Positions 28,347 to 33,929 of a stretch of 64,000 nt of DNA are shown piece by piece (position 1 is the first letter of the stretch; every line of letters starts with the position of its first letter). The position numbers and the translations under genes were made by a program. This DNA is from Pyxicephalus adspersus (taxonomy: Eukaryota > Chordata > Amphibia > Anura > Pyxicephalidae), in assembly GCF_032062135.1 (NCBI RefSeq), contig NC_092863.1:13995498-14059497 (forward strand). Direction: 5' to 3'. Under the pieces are notes generated by a model. That model had not been told where the DNA came from. It saw nothing but the letters and a program-made list of their open reading frames with translations, and ran no database searches.

Positions 28347-30171
28347 AGAGCACCAGTATTAGTGGGGAGTAACAGGAGGATGATGCAGAATACCAGCTAC
28401 AGAGAGAAATAAATACAGAGATCAATGTAAGAGCACCTGTCCAGCTGCCATATTCTATGACCATTCCAGGCTGTACTTTCACCATTTACCTGCTATCCCA
28501 GGAGAGCCAGTAGGATGACCTCCTCTCTCTTCTAACAAGCCACCACCCCTCCGCTCTAATCAGCTACCTCTCTCTTCCCTCCTCCTCCCATCATTGCACA
28601 GATCTACCTGATGCATTGCAGTATATCTGTTGATGTTACAGAATGCATGAGGGGAGGAAGGGAAGTCCTGCTCCTTCCAGGAATGATCACAGATGTACAC
28701 CTGCTTTTAGGGCAATTTTGAGAGAATGCCAAAGGTTAAACAGTGCTAAATTTGTTGCTTGTACCATACATCTTGTTTATTGGTCTAGAATCCCCACACC
28801 AAAATACATTGATCTTTAACCCCTACTAATTAAATACAGATCATTATGTCAAAAAAGAGACACGACATTGAGAGCCACCCATGAACAAATATCAAGTAAT
28901 TAGGCCAGACAGATGGATGAACTTGGTGGAATTTAGGGATGTGGGGTACAGGGAAAAGAAGCAGGGGATCCCTGGAGATACATAGGCAGAAGATTCTGGG
29001 TTACAGAGAAAGAAATGATAAATTACACGAGTGTAAAATCCAAATTGCACAGGAAATATATGGTACAAAAGGGTGACATGGGTCTAGAATTCGGGCTACA
29101 TTTGTGCTGTATTAATTTCTAATAGATAATTAGGTTCAGGGATGAGATAAAGGGTGGAGAATTGGGTACAGGAAGGGCACAAAATGGACTGAATGGGCAT
29201 GGAAGGGATTGGGGCAGAGAAAAGGGGGACAAGTAGTTAAAAGAAGACCTGGGTGTACATGGGGCAGGTAGAAGAGGACAATCACACCAGAACCACACCT
29301 GTATGACCCAGGCACTAAAAAGTCTTCCGAGAATAAGGGCTTACAGGAAAAGAAAAACTCCTTAAGTTCTAGGACGAGGCGCGGGTACAGGTAGATGGAT
29401 TGTCAGGAATTTCATAAAGAAAGATGGTAGGTTTGGGATTTAGCAGGGAGTGATCTCAGAAAGAGATGGTTGAGGATTGGAGGTACAGAAAATACTGGGC
29501 CTGAAAATGGGGTAGAGAAATCAAGGAGCAGGGATTGGGGTATGGAAGGTCCGGAAATAAGGTAGTCAGTGATAGGACTTGGAATTATGGTAGCAACAAG
29601 ATGCTTGGCCTGGCAAGTGGCTGTACAGAGGAACAGTAGATGTTTGGGGTACAGGGAGATGGGGATGGTGCACCTGGGAATTGGGGGGTAAAGAAATGGT
29701 TGGCCTGAGAAATAGGTGTACAGAAAGCCATTAGATCTGAAAGTTCCAGATAGAGGAATCAAGTGGTGGTGGTGATAGGGCAGCTACTGTGAATGGGAGA
29801 CACAGAGAGGAAGCAGAGGATAAATGCAGAGAGGGAGTAATAGATGCACAGTGAGCAAGGTAAGCAGTATAGCAAAGATGGGAAACAGAAAATCCCCCTA
29901 GTGATCATTAGTGGAGGATGGAAATGCTGGGAATTGAAGATGATGAGTGACACAGACAGCGGGAAATACAGCAGATGGCTACACCATGAAAGATTGGGGT
30001 AACTGGGACAGAGATTGGGGTAACTGAGGCAGAAATGGCAAATACAAGTCCCAGGCAATAATGGAGAGGATAACAGGTTGCCCACCCATCTTCTGCAGCA
30101 TCATACTCACCCAGCTCAGACATGGCAAAGATCACAGCAGCTACAACCCAGAGCAGCTCTAGATTCATCAT
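2022..30171 (-). CDS. ADAM11: ADAM11, catalytically inactive ADAM-family membrane protein (25 coding exons, 3' tail missing)
   Basis: ADAM11 is a type I membrane protein of the ADAM22/ADAM23 group. By family knowledge it is a non-proteolytic neuronal receptor or adhesion protein that binds LGI proteins and helps place Kv1 channels at presynaptic terminals. I joined 25 exons on the minus strand, all with AG/GT borders and compatible phases, into 2255 coding bases (751 residues plus two bases); coordinates are in the exon entries. Domain order: signal peptide 1-20, prodomain to the RRKR furin site at 215-218, metalloprotease-like domain about 219-432, disintegrin about 433-530, cysteine-rich, EGF-like about 677-700, and a single membrane helix at about 728-747. 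The zinc motif is destroyed ([11 protein letters not shown]). Human ADAM11 has 769 residues and its tail continues about 10 residues past this point, so only the tail is missing. ADAM22 or ADAM23 are less likely because the prodomain exons and the GWGF end match ADAM11, and the DBF4B-CCDC43 neighbours support it. Confidence 0.95.
3475..3589 (-). CDS. ADAM11: ADAM11 exon 24: EGF-like domain and stalk
   Basis: [19 protein letters not shown] completes the EGF-like domain begun in exon 23; a proline-containing stalk follows, ending VEKYK. Borders are TTGCAG| and AAAG|GTAAAG. Confidence 0.95.
3702..3870 (-). CDS. ADAM11: ADAM11 exon 23: cysteine-rich domain and EGF start
   Basis: Through residue 683: [20 protein letters not shown] and on to [14 protein letters not shown]. 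Contains the YVEDGTxCGxxxxCLxxxC pattern shared by ADAM cysteine-rich domains and the NFST sequon. Borders are TAACAG| and GGG|GTAAGTG. Confidence 0.96.
4597..4716 (-). CDS. ADAM11: ADAM11 exon 22: cysteine-rich domain
   Basis: Encodes [20 protein letters not shown] and on to YHNKYLDC. Contains the NIS sequon and the conserved LCGxLLC block. Borders are TCCTAG| and GCAG|GTAAGA. Confidence 0.96.
5284..5383 (-). CDS. ADAM11: ADAM11 exon 21: cysteine-rich domain
   Basis: Encodes [20 protein letters not shown], then [13 protein letters not shown]. Found by homology between exons 20 and 22; phases close exactly (1 base in, 2 bases out). Borders are ATTTCAG| and AACA|GTAAGC. Confidence 0.93.
6447..6510 (-). 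CDS. ADAM11: ADAM11 exon 20: cysteine-rich domain
   Basis: Encodes [20 protein letters not shown] followed by Cys and one leftover base. Borders are CCAACAG| and GCA|GTAAGTG. Confidence 0.95.
6783..7215. repeat. probable dispersed repeat in ADAM11 intron 19
   Basis: Pyrimidine-rich text with GACCTTGTTCCTGACT, CTGCCTGCCTCAATCCTGGC, CTGATTTTGGTACCG and CAAGGACTGCAACCTGCAAG resembles a repeat I associate with frog genomes, but borders and class are not resolved. The 61-residue open frame at 7003-7188 lies inside it and is not a gene. Confidence 0.35.
7739..7784. repeat. (TA)n microsatellite
   Basis: 23 uninterrupted TA dinucleotides, in ADAM11 intron 19. Confidence 0.97.
8308..8358 (-). CDS. 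ADAM11: ADAM11 exon 19: disintegrin to cysteine-rich junction
   Basis: Residues 516-532: [17 protein letters not shown], 51 nt, phase 0 on both sides. Nearly identical to the same block of mammalian ADAM11. Borders are GGCACAG| and CAG|GTGACG. Confidence 0.96.
8906..8986 (-). CDS. ADAM11: ADAM11 exon 18: disintegrin loop
   Basis: Residues 489-515: [20 protein letters not shown], then CPGDSSV. The integrin-loop position reads [14 protein letters not shown], an ECD-type loop with no RGD. Borders are TTCATAG| and GTG|GTAAGTG. Confidence 0.95.
9252..9347 (-). CDS. ADAM11: ADAM11 exon 17: disintegrin domain
   Basis: Residues 457-488: [20 protein letters not shown], then [12 protein letters not shown]. 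Includes one NRT sequon. Borders are ATTGCAG| and CGG|GTAAGG. Confidence 0.96.
10089..10160 (-). CDS. ADAM11: ADAM11 exon 16: disintegrin domain start
   Basis: Residues 433-456: [20 protein letters not shown] then GSSA, the classic opening of an ADAM disintegrin domain. Borders are TTCTCAG| and GCT|GTGAGTA. Confidence 0.96.
10641..10740 (-). CDS. ADAM11: ADAM11 exon 15: end of metalloprotease-like domain
   Basis: Through residue 432: [32 protein letters not shown]. FSxCS and CLFNxP mark the end of the catalytic domain in the ADAM family. Borders are ATCACAG| and AAG|GTACATT. Confidence 0.95.
10959..11010 (-). CDS. ADAM11: ADAM11 exon 14: metalloprotease-like domain
   Basis: Encodes [18 protein letters not shown], the CxCPDxWLGCIM block just after the degenerate active site. 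Borders are TTGCAG| and CTGG|GTAAGTG. Confidence 0.95.
11105..11195 (-). CDS. ADAM11: ADAM11 exon 13: degenerate zinc-binding site
   Basis: Residues 352-381. The position of the HExxHxxGxxH zinc motif reads [11 protein letters not shown] (364-374). All three histidines and the catalytic glutamate are replaced, and only the glycine remains. The domain therefore cannot be an active protease, as is usual for ADAM11. Borders are ATGTAG| and GCGG|GTAAGA. Confidence 0.96.
12533..12840 (-). repeat. dispersed repeat with SINE-type tail (reverse copy)
   Basis: Begins on the plus strand with (ATT)n, then TATATAGCGCCAACATATTA and GCAGCGCTGTACATTAAATA, and continues through GACCCTGCCCCGAAGAGCTT to TTTTAAATGAGCAGAAAGTA. 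The tail equals that of the tRNA-headed SINE, but no tRNA-like head is present, so it looks like a different family using the same 3' end. Lies in ADAM11 intron 12. Confidence 0.75.
13142..13226 (-). CDS. ADAM11: ADAM11 exon 12: metalloprotease-like domain
   Basis: Through residue 351: [20 protein letters not shown] then [19 protein letters not shown] is strongly conserved in the family. Borders are CTTTAG| and GAG|GTAACTG. Confidence 0.95.
15231..15397 (-). CDS. ADAM11: ADAM11 exon 11: metalloprotease-like domain
   Basis: Residues 268-322 plus two bases. Includes [26 protein letters not shown] and DATHLF, typical of the ADAM catalytic-domain fold. Borders are TTTTGTAG| and TTCTC|GTGAGT. Confidence 0.95.
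15838..16130 (+). repeat. tRNA-derived SINE, nearly complete
   Basis: Starts with a tRNA-like head: box A TGGCTCAGTGG (15847-15857) and box B GGTTCGAATCC (15892-15902), the internal RNA polymerase III promoter. The body contains ATTGACCTTAGGCTGTATTA and TTGTGAGCCCCTTTGAGG. The tail reads AGTGCTGTGTAATATGTTGG, the shared tail of the other copies here. It lies between ADAM11 exons 11 and 10 in antisense orientation to the gene. Confidence 0.85.
17011..17079 (-). CDS. ADAM11: ADAM11 exon 10: metalloprotease-like domain
   Basis: Residues 245-267, [20 protein letters not shown] then ADT. Borders are TTTTCAG| and ACT|GTAAGTA, phase 0 on both sides. Confidence 0.94.
17916..17990 (-). CDS. ADAM11: ADAM11 exon 9: start of metalloprotease-like domain
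   Basis: Residues 220-244, [20 protein letters not shown] followed by [15 protein letters not shown] is the first strand of the reprolysin fold. Borders are TTTTAG| and CTG|GTAAG. Confidence 0.95.
18778..18833 (-). CDS. ADAM11: ADAM11 exon 8: end of prodomain with furin site
   Basis: Residues 201-219, ending [13 protein letters not shown] (215-218) is a furin-type cleavage site that would release the mature protein. The donor CAG|GTTGGT departs from GTAAGT and is weaker than the other donors of this gene. Confidence 0.92.
19158..19212 (-). CDS. ADAM11: ADAM11 exon 7: short prodomain exon
   Basis: A 55-nt exon, found because exons 6 and 8 cannot be joined directly without a frameshift. It encodes [18 protein letters not shown], which matches the PHLIYRT region of other ADAM11 proteins. 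Borders are TTCTTCACAG| and CCAG|GTATTC. It restores the phase exactly (one base left over). Confidence 0.88.
20619..20679 (-). CDS. ADAM11: ADAM11 exon 6: prodomain
   Basis: Through residue 182, [18 protein letters not shown], continuing the CNGL(R/S)G segment across the junction. Borders are TTGTAG| and CAG|GTAAAAG. Confidence 0.93.
21552..21646 (-). CDS. ADAM11: ADAM11 exon 5: prodomain HCYY segment
   Basis: Residues 131-161 plus two bases. Carries the family hallmark [11 protein letters not shown] followed by [10 protein letters not shown]. Borders are TTTTTCAG| and CTCAG|GTGAG. Confidence 0.94.
21999..22110. repeat. inverted repeat with GAAGAGACCCTGCA arms in ADAM11 intron 4
   Basis: AATGTTTCGG...GCAGGGTCTCTTCTTC (22007-22038) is matched in reverse complement by GAGGAAGAGACCCTGCA...GAAACATT (22080-22107). 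The right arm is followed by CTTTTCAAATAAAAATAAAG, which resembles the 3' end of a dispersed frog repeat. It may be two copies inserted in opposite directions. Confidence 0.6.
23196..23259 (-). CDS. ADAM11: ADAM11 exon 4: prodomain
   Basis: Completes codon 109 (His) and runs to residue 130: [18 protein letters not shown], which contains an NNT sequon. Borders are TTTCAG| and CAG|GTAAGTG, leaving in phase 0. Confidence 0.93.
23836..24240. repeat. degenerate tandem array in ADAM11 intron 3
   Basis: Repeated phrases such as GTGGAG(T/C)(G/A)ATGT, TATAATGTACAG and TGCACAGA(A/G) recur about every 40-45 bp from 23836 to 24240. The copies are strongly diverged. No coding sequence lies here. Confidence 0.6.
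24529..24605 (-). CDS. ADAM11: ADAM11 exon 3: prodomain
   Basis: Residues 84-108 plus two bases, [14 protein letters not shown]...DFILDLELN, the ADAM prodomain beta-strand core. Borders are CTTGCAG| and CCA|GTAAGTA. Confidence 0.93.
26432..26627. repeat. 31-bp minisatellite in ADAM11 intron 2
   Basis: Six consecutive 31-bp units plus a partial seventh, of the form ACAAGAGACC-TCCAGAGACTGCCAATGTGCC with substitutions. Units start at 26432, 26463, 26494, 26525, 26556 and 26587 with no length change, so the period is exact although the units have diverged. Confidence 0.8.
26762..26949 (-). CDS. ADAM11: ADAM11 exon 2: prodomain start
   Basis: Residues 21-83. Contains the ADAM11-like stretch [13 protein letters not shown] and possible N-glycosylation sequons NIT and NET. 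Borders are ATCAG| and TTG|GTAAGTG. Enters in phase 1, leaves in phase 0. Confidence 0.9.
28315..28343. repeat. (TA)n microsatellite
   Basis: About 14 TA dinucleotides in ADAM11 intron 1. Confidence 0.95.
28920..30050. repeat. degenerate purine-rich tandem-like repeat in ADAM11 intron 1
   Basis: The plus strand is made of short variants of a G/A-rich phrase with GGGGTACAG or GGTACAG at irregular steps of roughly 25-50 bp (examples near 28947, 29163, 29653, 29716). Long open frames on the minus strand here (29412-29762, 29759-30085) are a by-product of this base bias, not genes. Confidence 0.55.
30111..30171 (-). CDS. ADAM11: ADAM11 exon 1: signal peptide
   Basis: Residues 1-20 plus one base. 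The exon begins at the first of two adjacent ATG codons ([20 protein letters not shown]) and forms a hydrophobic leader. It ends CTGG|GTGAGT, phase 1. No in-frame upstream ATG is seen. A short upstream ORF overlaps the start (separate entry). Confidence 0.85.
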
Positions 30172-30185
30172 TCATACATAACCAT
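30168..30185 (-). promoter_or_regulatory. upstream ORF overlapping the ADAM11 start
   Basis: On the minus strand an ATG at 30185 opens the five-codon ORF MVMYE. Its TGA (30170-30168) overlaps the first of the two ADAM11 ATG codons. A second in-frame ATG at 30179 gives the shorter MYE. If transcripts start further upstream and this part is not spliced out, it could lower translation or work by termination and reinitiation. Confidence 0.5.
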
Positions 30186-31289
30186 TCAGCCCCTGGGAAA
30201 GGGGACAAGAGAGGGACAGCGGGCAGCCTGACACACAGCACTGCCACAGTGGACATCAGCCCTGGTCCTTTGTGTGCCTGTCACCATTGGCGTGTAGTAC
30301 AAAGATGTGCACAGGGATGCTGGATCTGCAGTGTGTGCGTGTGGGGAGATCCAATATTACCATATAGACACGTGAGGACCATTCTCCACCTCCCTCCTCC
30401 CCACCATCTTCATCTTCAGTATTCCTCTGCACCCCTCCTCCTTCACACTGCACTCACAGTGCACACATCAATCTCCTCCCTGCATTTCACAGATTGAAAA
30501 AGAAGCAAACTGCTCCAAAAAATGCAATATTTGAAAAATCAATGTAAATTTCATCAATAGACTGACTGAGAAATAAAAGAAATTGTCAGGTTGTTTAACT
30601 CTCCAACATAAAAAAATCAATTCTGGGGTAACTGATCCTTTAAAGGATGCGCATTTATTTTACGCCAAAAGGAAATGATCATATGTTCATAATAAAAAAT
30701 AATTTTTTATATAACACTCACGGTGAAGGCATTAGGCGAATGTCCTGGAACAAAATATCTCAATATCTACAAAACAGAAACAGGTGATGAGTAACTCAGG
30801 GTGAACAGGTAAGTGCATGAAAAGTCATGTCATGTACACAACTGAACTGGAAGGGACTGTGTTTCTCACCCAAAACTGGGTTAAAATATACCAGGTCTGC
30901 AGAAGTGTTTTAAAGTAGAATACAAACACAGGGGATATATGCTTATTAAAGTTCAGGTACAGAAGCTAGACAGTTGAAATAAAGTACAGTTGGTAACACA
31001 CTGAGAGGAATAATTTCCCAGCATTAGGGATTGGTTTGCCACAACTACAGGAATTACGACAAGTTAATATGTATTTAAAGCCAAAAAACTTTTTGAATTC
31101 AAATTTGCTGTCAATGTCCTTACTGAAGTGTTAACCCTATTAACCATTGTCACAAAAAATGCTAACAATCCAAAGTCTTTCGGCTGCTGCAGGAATAGGA
31201 GGTAATGTTTTAATGAGAAATCCGTTCTGGTGACATTATTGCACATGCACCAGTCCAGAATCCCCAGGACCACATCTGCTCCAGACTAA

Positions 31290-31812
31290 AGTCCAATAAC
31301 AAGATCACTTCTAATTCAGATAGAAGTCCAACAGGATTATCTTTACTCTAGACTGAGGTCAACAACAGGATCACCTCCACTCCAAGCTGAGGTGGAACAA
31401 CAGGGTCACCTCCACTCCAGACTAAGGTCAACAACAGGATCACCTCTACTCCAGACTGTGGTGGAACAACAGGGTCACCTCTACTCCAGGCTGAGGTGGA
31501 GCAACAGGGTCACCTCTACTCCAGGCTGAGGTGGGGCAACAGGGTCACCTCTACTCCAGGCTGAGGTGGGGCAACAGGGTCACCTCTACTCCAGACTGAG
31601 GTGGAACAACAGGATCACCTCTACACCAGGCTGAGGTGGAACAACAGGGTCACCTCTACTCCAGGCTGAGGTGGAACAACAGGGTCACCTCTACTCCAGG
31701 CTGAGGTGGAACAACAGGGTCACCTCTACTCCAGGCTGAGGTGGAACAAGAGGGTCACCTCTACTCCAGGCTGAGGTGGAACAACAGGATCACCTCTACT
31801 CCAGACCTAGGT
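31290..31812. repeat. 35-bp minisatellite upstream of ADAM11
   Basis: Unit of the form AACAACAGGGTCACCTCTAC-TCCAGGCTGAGGTGG. CAGG(G/A)TCACC recurs with a 35-bp step at about 31366, 31400, 31435 and so on to 31785, giving 13 good units. Two or more decayed units lie on the left (from about 31290) and a broken one on the right. Central units are nearly identical and outer ones diverge. Variants differ at AGACTGAGG/AGGCTGAGG and GGAAC/GGGGC/GGAGC. It lies 1.2-1.6 kb upstream of the ADAM11 start. Confidence 0.93.
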
Positions 31813-32835
31813 ACAATAGGACCAATATTTAGCATTGAGGTACAAAAGGAGTATCTCTACCTCAGATTTTAAGGTTTGACAACCAGGTCAGGGTCACTGT
31901 ACCCTCCATGTATGCAGCAAAGCTTAAAAAGAGAGAAGGTGCTGGATTGCAATACTCTTTGCCTAGCTGATCTTTGCAATACTGTTGCAGTATTTCTGTC
32001 CATTTCTGGGCCAATTGCTGGAAGGCTTTTTGCAACATGTGAAATCACCAACATAAAGACAACCCAGACAGCAATCATATTACACCTAATTCCCTTCTAT
32101 TTATTATCCTCAGCCAAATTTTTTTAGGTAGCAGGGCTCAAAACCCACGTGTTGTACCTTCTAAAAGGAAAAAAAATATTAACAGACTTGTTAATAATAG
32201 CCCAACATATATTACAGTTATTTAATAATCAAATCATTTAAAGATTCCAACCTAGTCTACAGAAACGTGGAAAATGGATTTGACCATCTGTTATTAGCTT
32301 TTAATTGGTTTTTATGTTAAATAGAACAGGTTGGCTTAACTGTGAACTTGTTCATCTGTTATCTTAAAGCTGAACAAACGCAACCTTTTAGTAAACAGTG
32401 GGTATAGCAAAAATGTATGGTTATTTTAAAATTCATTGCATCAAAATAAAAATCGAACAAATACTTCACCAGGGGAAAATTTTCTAGAGAAAACAATAAA
32501 TACCAATGGGCATAAAAAGCAACAATAAAGTAAATGAAAAATAAAATGAATCACAAAAATGCGCTGCTACACAGGACATTCATTTTTAAGCAACATGTAA
32601 ATAAGGCTAGACAGTGTAAAGCACACCATAACCTCTTAGAGCCCATTCCAATTCCTTTTTTATACCCTTCCCATAACTCCACCTACTAATCCATATACAC
32701 CTTTCTATAATTTCTCCTGCTATTCCATAAACCCCTTCATACTGTTTTATATATCTCTCCCCCTAACTCCACCTTCTACTTCGGAAATCCTTCTTGTTTT
32801 ATATCTCTTCCTCTGACTCCACTCACTACTCATTG

Positions 32836-33063
32836 TGCCTAATATATTAGTTATAGGTTATCCAAGACTGGGGAAGAAACAATCAAGGATAAAACTGGGT
32901 GATCCAGCAAACGTGGAATAGATTTCTATTCATTCATTTTCTAATATTTGGCAAAATATTTTTAGTCCTGCACCAGATCCATCCTGGATCACTAAGTTTT
33001 AGTTGGGAAAATATTTTATAATAGTCTATCTGCTCCAGGCTTAGAGAGTTTTATTAAATCAGG
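32836..33063. mobile_element. decayed fold-back DNA element inside the tandem array
   Basis: Contains GGGTGATCCAGCAAACGTGG near its left half and CCAGATCCATCCTGGATCAC in the right half, plus CAGGCTTAGAGAGTTTTATT at the end. It resembles a palindromic non-autonomous element familiar from frog genomes, although the two arms now match only partly. Confidence 0.5.
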
Positions 33064-33267
33064 TCCATTGTTTCATATACTTCTCCCCATAAATCAAACC
33101 TACTACTCCAGAAATTCTTATTTTTCTTATACCTAATCCTATAACTCCAACTTCTACATCAGAAATCCTTCTTTTTGTTTTATATGTCTCAATAAATCCT
33201 TCCTATTGTTTTCCATTACCCTCTCACCTAACTCTCTGTAAATCCTTCATATTATTATAACTATTTT

Positions 33268-33330
33268 TAATATTAATAATATTATTATTATTATTAATAA
33301 ACAGGATTTATATAGCACCAACACATTATT
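33268..33330 (-). repeat. SINE-type tail fragment
   Basis: (ATT)n, then AACAGGATTTATATAGCACC and AACACATTA: only the 3' tail of the SINE-type repeats, inserted in reverse inside the degenerate array. Confidence 0.7.
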
Positions 33331-33929
33331 GTTTCATAATTCTCTCCTCATAGCTCCACCCACTAAACCATAATTCCTTCATTTTGATTCATATAACTAG
33401 CCATTTTTCATGTTGTTCTATAATCCACACCGTAATTCCATCAACTATTCTATAAATCGCTTTTGTTTTATATACCACTCTCAACAACTCCTACACTCAG
33501 TACATGAGATGTTTTGTTTTTAGACGTTTTGGCTGACACCTGCCAGTTCTTAGCTAAATGCCCAACATCATCGATCCCTATCCTTCCTAGCCTGACTGTT
33601 CTTGATCTGACTGAGCATTGCATGTTACCTTTACCTAGGACTATATGCAAATACAGCCTGCCTATGAATGCCCACTCTATCATACTGCCATGCACCCAAC
33701 AAGGTATTTTGATATTTGCAGGGGCCACTCACCTGTTTCCATCAGAGCTGTGGACTTTGAGTGGGGTACCTAATCAGGGATATAGGAAGCTCTGTGCAGC
33801 ACCCTGTCGGCAACACCCACCATCCTTCATCTGCCAGCATTGCACGAAGAAGCACAAAGACCAAATGAAGACATACACGTATCTAAAATTAGGCACACAA
33901 TAAAAATAGTTTTTTTTTTTTTTTTTAGA

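Larger units (their letters stand above)
26950..30110 (-). other. ADAM11 intron 1
   Basis: The largest ADAM11 intron, 3.2 kb. It holds a (TA) microsatellite at 28315-28343, a run of G at about 27890-27900 and a long purine-rich degenerate repeat from about 28.9 to 30.05 kb. No coding sequence is recognised in it. Confidence 0.7.
32640..33465. repeat. degenerate ~50-bp tandem array, interrupted
   Basis: Variants of CCTAACTCCACCTTCTACT-CCAGAAATCCTTC-TTGTTTTATAT-CTCTCC recur about every 50 bp (32660-32835 and 33065-33465). A separate element (32836-33063) and a repeat tail (33270-33328) interrupt the array. Intergenic; no coding sequence. Confidence 0.6.

Noticed and set aside
29412..30085. Two long minus-strand open frames in ADAM11 intron 1
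   Set aside because: Their Pro/Ser/Leu content comes directly from the purine-biased tandem-like repeat; they lie within the intron between exons 1 and 2.
30078..30497. 139-codon plus-strand open frame over ADAM11 exon 1
   Set aside because: Antisense shadow of exon 1 and its 5' flank; His/Thr/Ser-rich with no family resemblance.
31290..31812. CRISPR-like regular repeats
   Set aside because: The whole 35-bp unit is repeated with no unique spacers, and the context is a vertebrate genome; it is a minisatellite.
33514..33903. 129-codon open frame on the plus strand upstream of ADAM11
   Set aside because: No domain, no splice partner, no conserved motif; it overlaps another open frame on the opposite strand and sits beside a degenerate repeat.
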